31,572 nt of DNA from Rodentolepis nana (lineage: Eukaryota; Platyhelminthes; Cestoda; Cyclophyllidea; Hymenolepididae), in NCBI GenBank assembly GCA_900617975.1, contig UZAE01012794.1, forward strand, positions 1 through 31,572. Reading direction: 5' to 3'. Position numbers and translations under genes: made by a program. The number at the start of each line of letters is the position of its first letter. Position 1 is the stretch's first letter. This document shows positions 1 through 10,231 of the stretch, in pieces. Below the pieces are notes generated by a model. That model did not search any database. It was given only the letters and a program-made list of their open reading frames with translations, and was not told the origin of the DNA.

Positions 1-289
1 GATAAGCTACTTGGTTGGCCTTTGGCATCATCTTACTTAGAAATAACATGAATATCCAGTGCCCATTCCTCAATGCACTTAATCAATTTTAAATTTCGCA
101 ATATGAAGTAGTGGTTCACCAATTGATTGCGTCGTGTCAACTGCGAATTTTAAAATAAAATTGGGGGAGGGGGTGGGGAGGGAGACTTTGATGCTTCAAT
201 TGTATAATTCCAGTTTCTATTCTATTGTTTTGCCTTTTCTCAATCTTCAACTTCTTCCCGTGTTCAGGTATCTTTCCTCAATGGAATTT

Positions 290-326
<37 letters not shown>

Positions 327-376
327 AACATGAATCTACGTTTTTTTTGTCTAAAAGTCATTTCCTCCTTTTGCAG
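1..376 (+). other. probable intron of the left-edge gene
   Basis: No convincing coding sequence. It contains a TA dinucleotide run at about 292-322 and ends in a pyrimidine-rich tract leading to two possible acceptors, AG at 375-376 and AG at 394-395. The open frame across this stretch runs straight through the TA repeat and is not coding there. It is read as the intron before the exon starting at 377 or 396. Confidence 0.45.
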
Positions 377-493
377 TCCTCTTTGTTCATTTTAGCGCCC
401 TTGGATAACGTAAAGGAGTTAACCGACGAGGAGCCCATGGATACCAGTGATGCCGGACCAGTTACACGCCAGCGAAAGTCAACCTCTGATGCA
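377..493 (+). CDS. penultimate coding exon of an unidentified gene
   Basis: Internal exon of a gene whose 5' part lies left of the window. It starts after the acceptor TTGCAG (375-376), or after TTTTAG with first base 396, and ends at a strong donor, GCA|GTAAGT, in phase 0. The frame reads a polar, acidic then basic segment including DEEPMDTSDAGPVTRQRK, typical of a disordered region of a nuclear protein. Choosing the second acceptor removes about six residues and needs one base carried over. No family was recognised. The next exon (585) begins in the matching phase. Confidence 0.5.
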
Positions 494-584
494 GTAAGTT
501 CCAGCTCTTAACACACTTTTATCATTAATATTTTTTGTCATCTTCCTTGTCATATCACGTCATATCCTTGAACCTGAATTAAAG

Positions 585-818
585 ATTAAGATAGAGCCTG
601 CCTCCAAGCCAAGCCCCCACTACCTGCGCTCAAACACCGAGCCGCTCAACGTCTATACCTCATTACGAGCCAATTTGAGGCCTGTTGTGAGCAGCAACGT
701 TGTCACTAGTGTAAAATGCCCTGCTCCTTTACCATCTTCACGTTCATCCACGCGCAGCGTTCGACAGATTTTTTCCCAACCCTCGGGTAATCGCTCGCAC
801 AGAGGCTCTAGATATTAG
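585..818 (+). CDS. terminal coding exon of the left-edge gene
   Basis: Open for 77 codons from ATT at 585 to the stop TAG at 816-818, in phase 0 with the exon ending at 493; the intron between them is 91 bp. The product is Ser, Pro and Arg rich, starts with IKIEPASKPSPHYLRS and ends with RSHRGSRY. The IKIE at its start fits the sumoylation consensus (hydrophobic-K-x-E), in keeping with a disordered nuclear tail, but this is only a motif match. The exon is markedly more GC-rich than its flanks, as expected for coding DNA here. The acceptor is modest, and one six bases further in would keep the frame. Protein identity is unknown. Confidence 0.5.
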   Translation: MKIEPASKPSPHYLRSNTEPLNVYTSLRANLRPVVSSNVVTSVKCPAPLPSSRSSTRSVRQIFSQPSGNRSHRGSRY

Positions 819-1344
819 TGTTTACCCCACATGTTGCATGGTCTAGAATATTCAAATGCATGAGCAGGCAGGCAAGCTTGAATTGAACCAAACTAGTTTT
901 GTTCTGTTTCTTTTTTTTAATGTTGTTTTAGCCATACTACCCGTTTCCTCATCTACGCAAGACGAAAGTATCTGTTTATGTAGGTATAGAGCCGAAAATT
1001 CTTCTCTCATTATTGCTAATTCCTCTCTGATAACCCTGTTGACAACGCAAATATATATATGCAAAATGCACCCCACTCACTCATCCATTCACTAACAATT
1101 AGGAGATGTTGGCTAGCCTGTGTTCATCTTCTTTCGGCTGATTAAATTAATCCGAGTTTCACTTCTCCTGTCTTGGGTTTATGCTATTCTTCATCGTTTG
1201 CTGTTTTAACCCCCTGCTGTTAAACCCCCTTGTTGTTGGAAATGTTCAGTGTTTACATGACAAAATATGATGCGTCTATCAAGCTCTATCCCACAGCACT
1301 TGTCATAACGTGAAGTGTACTACTTAAGACAATGCCAGTTTGAA

Positions 1345-1350
1345 AATAAA
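1345..1350 (+). terminator. polyadenylation signal AATAAA
   Basis: Canonical AATAAA about 530 bases after the stop codon at 816-818, followed by T-rich sequence. It is the first canonical signal seen downstream and would give a 3' UTR of about 550 nt. Confidence 0.4.
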
Positions 1351-2462
1351 GTAAATGGAATGTTTTCTACTCTTCTTTAAGCTCATTATCCTCATTATGA
1401 TTAATTACTACACGCACGCACACCACAGTATTGCTGTCAATGTGAAAAAAAGAAAGTTAAATGGAATTTAAGTGCCTAATCTTGACGAAATTAATACCTT
1501 ACTTTACATTTTATTTCCCCTTCTTAGTGTAAATAACGCTTATCATCTATTTTTTACCTTGTGAACTATTGTGAATTTCACGATGCTTATTATAATTTGG
1601 GTTGATATTTAACAAGTTTTCGGCGTAGAAATGAGAGTTTATGTTTACCTTCTACGCTTGGTTGCCGATTTCTAGCTTGTAAAAAAATTTCGGATCCATT
1701 TTTTGAACGGATAAAAGGCCAAGATATTAGCTTGCCGCCATTCTAGGAAGAAGTGTTTTCATTTTTTGGTTTTGATTTGTCGTACATAAGTGGGTTAACT
1801 AGTCCAAAATGTCCCTACATTTTAATTTGATGATTACCTTTTTTCTGATTTTTTAAGGTTGGTCATTATACGTTTTGCTATTAGATCAAGTCTTCACATC
1901 TTTTAAACGGAACTATTGGAGTCTTGTTTAATTTCACAATTTCTGGCAATTTTTCTTGAATCATCTTGGAAGGTGAATAACCTTCATTAATTTAACCGTG
2001 TGTGTGTTTGTATGTGCTCGAAGATGTCAATCTTTTACATCTTATAGTTTCAAAATATGTGTCTGGTGCAATTCCGATGGTCTTATTTGTAAATCCCAGT
2101 CTCTGCTCATAAAGGAGCACTTATTTTATAGACTTTATGTAAGATGCTTATTGGCGTCTTAAGCACATCGAATTTACGTCTCACCTATGCTTTTGCGGTT
2201 GGCTAAATTGCTGAGGGCCAAGTCGATTTGGAGGTACTGAGCTAACGTTCTCGCTGATTTTGAATCAGACGGACATTTCTTTAATGCACTTGGTCGCATC
2301 ATGAAGGCTTATGTCTCCCGCCTTGACCTTTAAGTTTACCTATTAGACCTCATCTTGACATTCGAAAGCGCTTGAAATTGCATTTTAGGTAGACCTCGTC
2401 ACTCTTTTGCACTACCCTGTAATCTCGCATTATCTATAAGGATCTTGCATTGCTCTGATTCC

Positions 2463-2493
<31 letters not shown>

Positions 2494-3926
2494 TATACCC
2501 TCTCTCAACTCACTTTGGTGCTTCGTGTTTTATTTACTTCGGCTACTTTGCAATCCGAATTAGTATGTTCACTGCCTGATCTAATATGGTTGGCTTAGTC
2601 TTCATTTCCGTGTTGTTGGAAATTTTGCATGGAAAAAGGTTATGATCGAACCGCTCCTTTCTAAATCCATTTATACTTTATCAACGATGTTCCTCTAAAA
2701 TCCTCTAACCTCTCATAAATTCCAAGCTATTTCGCCTCTCATTTTAGGCATCTAAATGCCATAGTGACCCGAATTTGTGCCTTTTTAATATGATCCTTTA
2801 TTGATCCTATTTCGGAAAAAATGCTTGTTATATTTTTTTATTGCCAATTTCCAGTTTCTCCTTGACGATTGTCTAAAATTGGTGCTTTTTTTCAAAATTG
2901 CACATATATGAGCTTTTAAAGGGTTTAAAAGACACTTTCCTAAGGTATGATAACCTGATACTAAAGTGGATTTCTCGATATATTTGCATTTATTGCGGCC
3001 TGTAGTTGAGTAGAGTAAAACATGTGACTAGTCAATATCTCGATAACCTCTTGTTTCTTTTTTTCAAACAAACGACCTCTTTATGCGTTTTACTCTGTTT
3101 ATTAAATTGAAATTCAACTTCACTTTCCTTAAAATAGCCTCGTGAATCCCAATGCAAGTTTACTTGTTACTATATTCCTGTATTTTATCCCTCCTGAGCA
3201 TTGATTAGCTCGTTGTTTGCCTTAGATTCATAATTGCCCCGCATTCGTTTTTTTTCGCATTGGTGATTGCGTCTTTGCCTTGAAATTCAAATGCTTTTAC
3301 TGAAGTATTTATGCTTCTATGGGAGGATCTTACTACTTTATTACCTCGCATGAAGGCTCATTGTCATCTAATGATTTAGTACCTTTCGTGATAACGCCTC
3401 CTGGTTTCTACTTCCTGACTTTTTTATCGAAATGTTCTGGTTCGTCCTTGGAACAATTAACTTTTGGAGAGAGGTTACGATTGTTAAGTCTCACATTTTA
3501 TTATTTTTTTCATTTCTTAAAGAAATGTCCACAGCCTTTCTCCTAATTTTGGTAAAATTTCTTCTTATCTTGAGATCTTGGTCATTGAGCCATTATTCCT
3601 ATTCTTGGATTGGTATCCCTCGGCACTGCGCTTTTATGTATTATTTTTCTTCAACCTATAAATTCATTGCTTTGCCTTGACACTCATCCCATTAAGCAGC
3701 TCTCTTAATGAAATTTTTCATCATCATCGCATACTTCCATCAATCGCACTCGGTAATTAAGCTCATGACTGTTGAGCTGAATCGACTTTACTATTTCCTG
3801 CGTCGCATCTATTTGGGACTTAAGTGCCGAATTATTTTATTTAATTCCTTAATATGTTTCTTTATCGCATCCAATATCGTTAATCTGGAGATAGTTGCAT
3901 CCCTCTCTGTTTTTATCCTGTCTCAG
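1351..3926. other. non-coding T-rich stretch
   Basis: No supported exon or RNA gene. The + strand is strongly richer in T than A, with many TTTT runs. A run of 30 C lies at 2464-2493. The short open frames at 3.3-3.9 kb are dominated by Phe, Leu and Ser from T-rich DNA and are not taken as coding. Confidence 0.5.
2464..2493. repeat. poly-C tract, 30 C
   Basis: Uninterrupted C run seen directly. Its length may not be exact, because such runs are hard to sequence and assemble. Confidence 0.9.
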
Positions 3927-3981
3927 ACTGAAGATCAACTGCCCCCATTGCCGCCTAAAGTATCTCTATCTTCGAAAGCCG
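3927..3981 (+). CDS. candidate small internal exon
   Basis: A 55-base stretch between a good acceptor (pyrimidine tract then TCTCAG, 3925-3926) and an excellent donor (G|GTAAGTAAG). It is open in the frame TEDQLPPLPPKVSLSSKA plus one base, so it enters in phase 0 and leaves in phase 1. The proline-rich LPPLPPK segment resembles an SH3 or WW ligand but is too short to assign. Phase 0 entry means it could be spliced directly to the exon ending at 493, skipping the terminal exon 585-818. It could equally start inside another gene. No protein was recognised. Confidence 0.35.
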
Positions 3982-5790
3982 GTAAGTAAGACTCTGCCGA
4001 ACCTCTGTTGTATTTCACAATATATTTCCGTGTTCTCTAATTTCCCATTTATTCCGGTGTTTCTACTGTTTAGACAACAGTGCTCTGTGTTTTCATTGTT
4101 GCATGCAAATAAAAATTGAAAAGCTTTACAATTCGGTGATTTTGCTACCGAATCGGGTGTGCGGGTTTAACGACGAATAGACATTCTGCAGAATGAGCTT
4201 GTTGAGGATCGTCTCTTCACTCTTTAAGGGGATGACGAATTTCCCCGCTACTTATATCCGGTTCTATAGCACATTTCTTGCTTCTGCGGTTTCATATTTT
4301 TTTAGAATGGTCAAGTGCCGAATCAGCGTTCATTCTTACTTTCTGATAGGAAGTGTCTCGACTAGACTTCTCTTACTAGACTTTAAGTAATATAGGAAGC
4401 TAGACATTGAACGTCTGTGCTGGTCATTATACCCAAGTGGCAGGGATCACGTGGAGAGTGCAAGTAGACGATGTCTTTTCCCTCAGAGGACATCTAGGAT
4501 GGGTGTTGGATTTGATCTGTTACCTTTCTTCGGTCGTTCGAGAGGCTTCTTTTTCTGAAATTTATACTCTTACCGAGATTTCTGGTTTTTTTATTTATAG
4601 TTTGGATGATGCCAATTGTGATTTAATTATGTTGGTTTTCAAGTTTCACCGATATAGGTTTTTTTTAGAAATTTATTAAGCGAGTTTTAGGCTACTTGCT
4701 ATTTTGCAATATAACGAATTCTTACTATGACTTCTCTCCATTACGTCAATCTTGTTGGCCTAAACGCAGACGTTTTGCATCTCGTAGATCCTTTCTAAGT
4801 TACCTCTGTTGTTATTTCACTATTTGACTCACCTGATCTCTAAGTATTTAAGTCGCGGACTGCTAGTCATGAAATGTTTTGTTTCGTTATTTTTTATGTG
4901 AGAAAAAGTGCTTAAGTGGTGCAACTTTGTTGATACTAATTCTTCCCTGGTGTATTCATCTCAAGGTAACTATGAAAAATCTTAGTTACGTCTTGCGTTT
5001 CCAATTCAAACGTGTCAGTATCATCAGGCCTATCATCTGTCGGTCGTGATTTCCATGAGCACAATTTCATATTAATCATGTTCCATTTTTGTTTTCCACC
5101 TCTAAAAGTCTATTTTCCCTGCGCAATCGTAGAGCAACTCATTGTTTCAATTCGAAACCATTTTTCAACTTCCTTTGATATTTAGGCAGAAAACCAGTTC
5201 TTGAATTTATCTAGAAATTTCTTTGTTGGCGCTTTGACGCACTGCGGAGGTTTTCATTTTATCCTCAGTCCCTTAGTGTTTTCCATTCGGCCATCAATCG
5301 AACTTTTTGTCCTAGTTAAAGTACAATAAAAGCTTCTAAAATGCTCTTTTTCAAGTTATTTTCTTTAGTTAATATTCTGAGGTTTCGATTTTATCATCTC
5401 AATTGTAAAATGTGCTCATTAAAAAGCTTGTATATAAATGTGCTTGATGAATATAAGATCGCTTTGTGGCTTTCAATACCTGTTCTTTCCGTGCATTAAT
5501 TGATATGCATATTGAACTTTATTTGTGCTTCGCTTATCACGCATTTAATAAACCGATTCTTTTTCGCAATTTATAAAGTGCGAAAATTTGACGATTCCAT
5601 TCTCCTAGCTAAAATGTGATAATTAGAAATTAACTGTGAAATTCCATAGTTGTGTGCTTTCAGTTCTTTTCTGTAGTCACAGTGCACTTTAGGGGGGGGG
5701 GAGGTCATCGTTATTTGGTATTAAATCTGGGTCGCATCTACTAGGCCTTAAGAGGCTTTTGCCTCGTCTTTACTGTCTTCTTGAGAATTG
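3982..5790. other. non-coding T-rich stretch
   Basis: Continuation of the T-biased DNA. Open frames here (4193-4390, 4407-4679) have no matching splice signals and a composition expected from T-rich intron. A 10-G run lies at 5692-5701. Nothing else is supported. Confidence 0.45.
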
Positions 5791-5970
5791 CTTCAAACCC
5801 AGTCACGGACTGTCAGTTATGCGCGTATATTCGATCGAGGGTAATGGCAGCCTGGCTAACGCACTGTCACCTCCAGCCTCGTCCTCGCTCCCTCCCATTG
5901 GCTGGCATATTTAGCTCGCCGGCCTTGGTGCGTTGCACTATGCCTGTGTGTGTGTGTGCGTGTGCACACA
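5790..5970. other. locally GC-rich patch with GT repeat
   Basis: The stretch from about 5790 to 5945 is clearly richer in G+C and CpG than its surroundings, contains ATTGGCTGG (an inverted CCAAT-type element), and runs into a GT/GCAC repeat at about 5945-5970. The open frame over it (from 5781) is Cys and Pro rich and crosses the repeat, so it is not called as a gene. It could be a promoter-proximal patch or an old repeat; evidence is weak. Confidence 0.25.
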
Positions 5971-6198
5971 CTTCGCCATGTCTAGGTGTTTCGTCCTCTC
6001 TCTTTTTTTCTATCTCCTTTCATCTAATCCAGTCTCTCTGCGTAGATTGCTTTTTTCAATGCATTTGATCTGAAAGGAATGCTATCTCTCTGTCCGTGTC
6101 AAAATGTGCATCCAATGATTGGAGAGAGTTGTAAACTCCTAAGATTAGCGAGTCTTAGGTACGCTTTGCACCTACGGGTTTGAGGCCTTTAAAAATAT

Positions 6199-6530
6199 TT
6201 ATTTATATCAAATGGCAGGCTTTATGATAGTTATCATTAGCCCTTTAGTTGACTTCAGGCTTCACAAAGGAAGAGGAACATCAAATCGTAAAAAGTCTAG
6301 GGGGGGGGGGGGGGGTGAACAGAAGAGTGTTTAAAGATGTTAAAAAGACAGACAGATACAAAGGCAGAGAAAAGGTAGGATAAGTATGGTGAAAGTGATC
6401 GAATATGACATACAGCAGGGTCATGGTAGTTTGAAGTCAGAAGTCAACTGTCGATAAATAGACTTTTTTCCCGTATGAAAATACGTTGCCCAGGGTGCAC
6501 CACGTGGAGGTAAGTCTATCGCACACCCTC
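6199..6530 (-). mobile_element. SINE-like element, copy 1, with 14-bp target-site duplication
   Basis: Full-length copy of the main dispersed repeat. Read on the - strand it begins GGGTGTGCGATAGACTTACC and ends in an ATAAATAAAT-type tail after CCATTTGATATAAA. It is flanked by the 14-bp direct repeat GCCTTTAAAAATAT (6185-6198 and 6531-6544), the mark of target-primed retroposition. It carries an internal 16-G run at 6300-6315 (C run on the element strand) at the position where all copies have a variable C tract. There are no terminal inverted repeats and no coding capacity. The element lies in the + strand candidate gene region, antisense to it. Confidence 0.75.
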
Positions 6531-7084
6531 GCCTTTAAAAATATATATCCTCTAATTTATTCCGATCTTTAATTCAAATTCTCACTCTGAATTGTCTCTT
6601 TTTGTGTTAGACTCAAGCTTTCCACTACGTATTTGGTTTTTAAGAGGCTCGAGGCTTGTGTTTTGCTTGTCATATTTTATCAGCATACTTTAACAGCATT
6701 AAATACTGATGGTATACTGCGTCAGATCTTTTGTGCCTTCTCATTGGCGCCTTGAAATGATCGCGTTTTATACATTGGCTGATGCCAACCAATCAATTTT
6801 CCTGTCTGTAATCTGTTTACTTTTAGTAAATTTTTGTCATTTCACATCCATACTGATATTTTGACTGTAAAAGAAAACCAGTTCGAATTTCAATAATAAC
6901 ACCTACAATTAGTTTCATTGACTAACACGAAAAATTATAAACATTTTTCAGTAGAGGTATTAATTAATTCCAATGGTCATACGTTGACGCGTTCGTCTCC
7001 TAATTATTCGTCCCTAAAGTTATTCAGTGACAGATGAAAACAAAGTGAAGTCGGAGTATTAAGAGTTATTTTGCCGTTTTCCAG

Positions 7085-7153
7085 ATGCAGGAAAGTTCTG
7101 ACCTTGAATGAAAATCGACAGATGTGCCAATCGGCATTCCTATTCTCTATTCC
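7085..7153 (+). CDS. candidate exon, weak alternative frame
   Basis: Bounded by a good acceptor (GTTTTCCAG) and a possible donor (CC|GTAATA). The open frame, entered with two carried bases, reads CRKVLTLNENRQMCQSAF and beyond. If joined across a 46-bp intron to base 7200 it would continue GTRRFIFKTRVERDPPKR and stop soon after. This frame conflicts with the one favoured for 7200-7273, and its entry phase does not match the exon ending at 3981. It is listed because the segment looks protein-like; identity is unknown. Confidence 0.2.
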
Positions 7154-7199
7154 GTAATAACTGCCTGCTCACCATTATTATTTCGCCGATCTGATCAAG

Positions 7200-7273
7200 T
7201 GGTACTCGAAGGTTTATATTCAAGACTCGAGTTGAACGGGATCCACCCAAGCGGTCAGTACGACTTTAAGCAG
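7200..7273 (+). CDS. candidate internal exon
   Basis: Lies between an acceptor at GATCAAG (AG 7198-7199) and a donor CAG|GTGAAA. With one base from the exon ending at 3981 it reads V followed by VLEGLYSRLELNGIHPSG and then QYDFKQ, leaving in phase 0. That matches the phase 0 entry of the exon at 7948. The frame also stays open past the donor to 7396. The acceptor lacks a strong pyrimidine tract close to the AG. No domain was recognised. The phase agreement on both sides is the main support. Confidence 0.3.
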
Positions 7274-7557
7274 GTGAAACGGAGTGCGAAATTTCGCTAC
7301 TTTAAATCAAGTATAAAATTACCTCCTCTGAGATCGATTGGCGATCGGGTCACATTTTTATTAAAGATGGAAATAATCAACCACAGTTTTTTCTAATCTA
7401 ATCATTGGAGCAAAGTATTGTTGCATCTTTTCAGCACTGTTTCGTTTATCCCATTCACTTACTCCTATTTTTAACGATCTTGAAGATTACTATTCTCCTC
7501 ATGCCTAGGGTGATTTCTCGCATAATTAAATTGGCTCGACTTCATGCATTCCCTCAA

Positions 7558-7586
7558 ATATCTCCCATATTGACTATGGGAGATAT
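7558..7586. repeat. perfect 12-bp inverted repeat, hairpin
   Basis: ATATCTCCCATA (7558-7569), a five-base loop, then TATGGGAGATAT (7575-7586). The arms are perfectly complementary. It lies in the T-rich intron-like region. It is not followed by a T run and is too short for a typical microRNA precursor. Confidence 0.8.
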
Positions 7587-7947
7587 CTTTAAATTATTTG
7601 ATTTGATTTTTATGTTTCTTGCAACTGATTTTTTGTTGCTGTTGGTCATCTAGTTCGCTTTAATCGTGTACTTCTAACCTGCTTGAAGATAGGCGCTATT
7701 TGACTTTCCTCTTGATTGGAAAGGTAGCTTAGCTAGGGCATTTTTTGCAAGTAAAATTGCTTCAATACATGAATGGGCCTTAAATCTGCATTATCTGACG
7801 TTGCAAGCGTGTGCTTCTCTGTTTTAACTGCCTTGGCAGCCAAACGGCTGAAGTTTTTATTGCATGAGGTTGTGACACGTCGTTTGGCTGCGTGGATATT
7901 TTATTATCACTATCTCTACTAAGGATATTCGTTTGCGCATGTTTCAG

Positions 7948-8067
7948 GGCCGACTTAAACACAGCAACACAATGACCTCAGGTGGAGTTCGTCGTTCAAA
8001 GCGGAGGCAGGGTACTTCAATACCAAGTACACTATCAAGTCAGCCTTCGCCAACCAATAGTCTCTGA
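7948..8067 (+). CDS. candidate terminal exon, basic C-terminus
   Basis: Starts after a clear acceptor (GCATGTTTCAG) and is open in phase 0 for 39 codons to TGA at 8065-8067. The product begins GRLKHSNTMTSGGVRRSKRR and ends SSQPSPTNSL, a basic, Ser/Pro-rich tail reminiscent of a nuclear localisation region. The two other entry phases hit stops quickly. A weak internal donor (CAGG|GTACTT) exists, so the exon could instead be internal. No canonical polyadenylation signal was seen in the next 600 bases, which weakens the terminal-exon reading. Confidence 0.4.
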   Translation, partial: GRLKHSNTMTSGGVRRSKRRQGTSIPSTLSSQPSPTNSL

Positions 8068-8265
8068 ATGAGAGTGATCCATTATATCGCACGTATTTGC
8101 AGTCATATCCCCCCCCCCTCCTCCCTCCGTTTTCCAACATACTTTCCTTTCGTCACAGCTCCATTGTATCTGCTCCTCTCCCTGACCTTCACACCTTTCC
8201 CCCCCCCGTGTACAGCTTTACTGCTCCAACATGCTTATCCCCTACCACCCAGTTGTCTTGCTCTT

Positions 8266-8292
8266 TGTGTGTGTGTGTGTGTGTGCGCGTGT
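8266..8292. repeat. GT microsatellite
   Basis: Run of GT units with a GCGCGT interruption near its end, seen directly. Several short C runs precede it (8109-8117, 8201-8207). Confidence 0.9.
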
Positions 8293-8299
8293 ACTTATA

Positions 8300-9050
8300 G
8301 CTGGAAGAGAGCATGCGCATTGAGCAATTTTACCTAGTATGTACTGTGCTTATTTCTGAAGTTTTTTTCTCTCATTTTAAACGAAGGTGTTATATTGTAC
8401 CTGTTTAGCGGATACGTTTTTCTCTGTCGATTTCTAAATAGGGCTTGGAAATAGTTAACAATAGACAGTTGATTGTATAGCCCATAGGATCTTTCATGAA
8501 AATACAGATTTGAATTTAATTGTTTTCGCAAACAAACTCACAACATGAAAATAGCATTTTTCTTGGTAAAGAATCCAATCGTTTAAGATGCAGCTAACTG
8601 GTCACAAGAAAACTCGAAGAAACACTGCAGTAGGAGAACTGTCGTTTATTCTATATGACGTGGTCAGTCTGAATGATCTTCAGCCAAATGAGAGAAGGAA
8701 CCTGCGCATAACCATACTTTGAAAATTCTGGGATACACGGTGGGAAATTGGTTATATGCTAGGTAAATTTGGAGCTAAACTAATAATAACAGTGATTGAA
8801 GTGATTCAGAATGGAGAGATAATGAGTTCTGGCTTTGATGATAATTCTAAAGTCCACCGAAGTTACCTTCCAGCATTGAACAAGCCCTTTTTTCCGCCTG
8901 CTTGAATCGTTCATTCGAGATGGGCGCACAGTGATGCTAAGGGCAATTTATTGACTTCGTGGCAGTGATACATCTGACTATTTGGAAGGGTTCTGTCTGC
9001 GTGGTTGTATCACTTTTCTCAGCAACTTAGGCGCTTAGTTGAAAATGGAC
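8300..9050. other. no feature seen
   Basis: AT-rich DNA without an exon, RNA gene or repeat copy that I can support. Confidence 0.4.
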
Positions 9051-9054
9051 TCAC

Positions 9055-9203
9055 TTGTTGCTTATTGCTAGTGGAAGGCTTTTGAGTAGGAATACATAAT
9101 TTGTATTTAGTTGTTCTTATCAAAGCCAAGATAGCCATTGATAAAGCAGGTGCTACTTTGAAAAGCTGGTTTAAATATTTGTGCACGCCACAGTCTTGAT
9201 TTC
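9055..9203 (-). CDS. candidate exon, frame uncertain
   Basis: A 149-base stretch with a strong donor (CAA|GTGAGTCC) and an acceptor TTACTAG. With one carried base the frame is open throughout, reading NQDCGVHKYLNQLFKVAPAL and a hydrophobic stretch, then RTTKYKLCIPTQKPST. With two carried bases a different protein-like frame, including KPAFQSSTCFINGYLG, stops inside. It lies beyond the polyadenylation signal of the 11.4 kb gene, so it would belong to another transcript. Identity is unknown. Confidence 0.2.
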
Positions 9204-9550
9204 CTAGTAATTTAATCAAACAAATATCGATGATCTTCACTAACAGTTTATGCCGAAACCAAATTAGGCTGAAATTAACATTCGAATTTTAATCGGTAAA
9301 ACTCTAAATGAAGCTGGACACGTGGAGGCTGCTATCATCAGATGTAATCTCTCGATGCCTCTTGGTCATTACCTCCCCTCACCCCCCCCCCTCGCCCCCT
9401 ATCTCTTACGCATGCTATGGACTCTGTGACCTTTCGCATTTACGTGTCGTAAATCATTTGATGCGCATTAACGCATCTGTTAGGCTACGTGTGGGTCTGC
9501 CTTCTCCTAACTTGGTTTTCTGAGTCAAGTCTGTTGTTATATTGCTGTGT

Positions 9551-9587
9551 GGGGGGGGGGGGGGGNTGTGGGGGGGGGGGGGGGGGG
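9551..9587. repeat. poly-G tract interrupted by N
   Basis: 15 G, a single N at 9566, TGT, then 18 G. The motif TGTG followed by a G run occurs on both sides of the N, as it would if two contig ends overlapping in the same G tract had been joined without merging. Confidence 0.85.
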
Positions 9588-9893
9588 AACTGAGTTTTAC
9601 ACCATTATTTATAGCCCTCATTTATCATCACGAGGCTACATTTTGGTGGCGAGATTAACTTTTGAAAATTAATTTGCTTATAATTAGCTTTTCATGCCAG
9701 TGTCTCATACTACTGAATATATAGCTTTTTTCCCCAATCGAAACAACACTTCCTTTTGTTGGGACTATTGTGGTGATAGACCCGAGACTATGTGAAAGAG
9801 AAGTCATAGATGCAAATGTTGTTGGTGAGAGTGAGATGAATAACATTATCTGATGACACAAGCCACTATTTGCCACATTCAATTTGCTTTTCG

Positions 9894-10219
9894 GGGTGTG
9901 CGGTAGACTTACCTCCATGTGGTGCACCCTGGTCAACGTATACACATACGACAAAAAAGTCTATAAACCGGCAGTTGACTTCTGACTTCAAACTACCATG
10001 ACCCCACTGTATGTCATATTCGTCCATTTCCACAGTACTCATCTTACCCTTTTCTCTACCTTTGTGTCTGTTTGCCTCTTTTACATCTATGAATTGCTCT
10101 TCTCTTCCCCACCCCTCGACTTTCTGCTACACTGATTAACCTTCCCTCTGTGAAGCCCGAAGTCAGTTAAATGGCAAATGATAACTATCAAAACACCTGC
10201 CATTTGAAATAAATAAATA
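9894..10219 (+). mobile_element. SINE-like element, copy 2
   Basis: Near full-length copy in + orientation, starting GGTGTGCGGTAGACTTACC and ending in AAATAAATAAATAA. The flanks AATTTGCTTTT (9881-9891) and AATTTGTTTGTT (10220-10231) look like a slightly diverged target-site duplication. The internal pyrimidine region includes TTTGTGTCTGTTTGCCTC and a short C run. Non-coding. Confidence 0.7.
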
Positions 10220-10231
10220 AATTTGTTTGTT

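Noticed and set aside
134..511. 125-codon open frame on the + strand
   Set aside because: It crosses a TA microsatellite and a splice acceptor; only the part from 377 or 396 to 493 is taken as coding.
5781..6068. 95-codon open frame, Cys and Pro rich
   Set aside because: It runs through a GT/CA repeat and has no splice or protein-family support.
8068..8337. open frames over the C-rich and GT-repeat stretch
   Set aside because: Composition is driven by CCCCCC and GTGTGT runs; no protein character.
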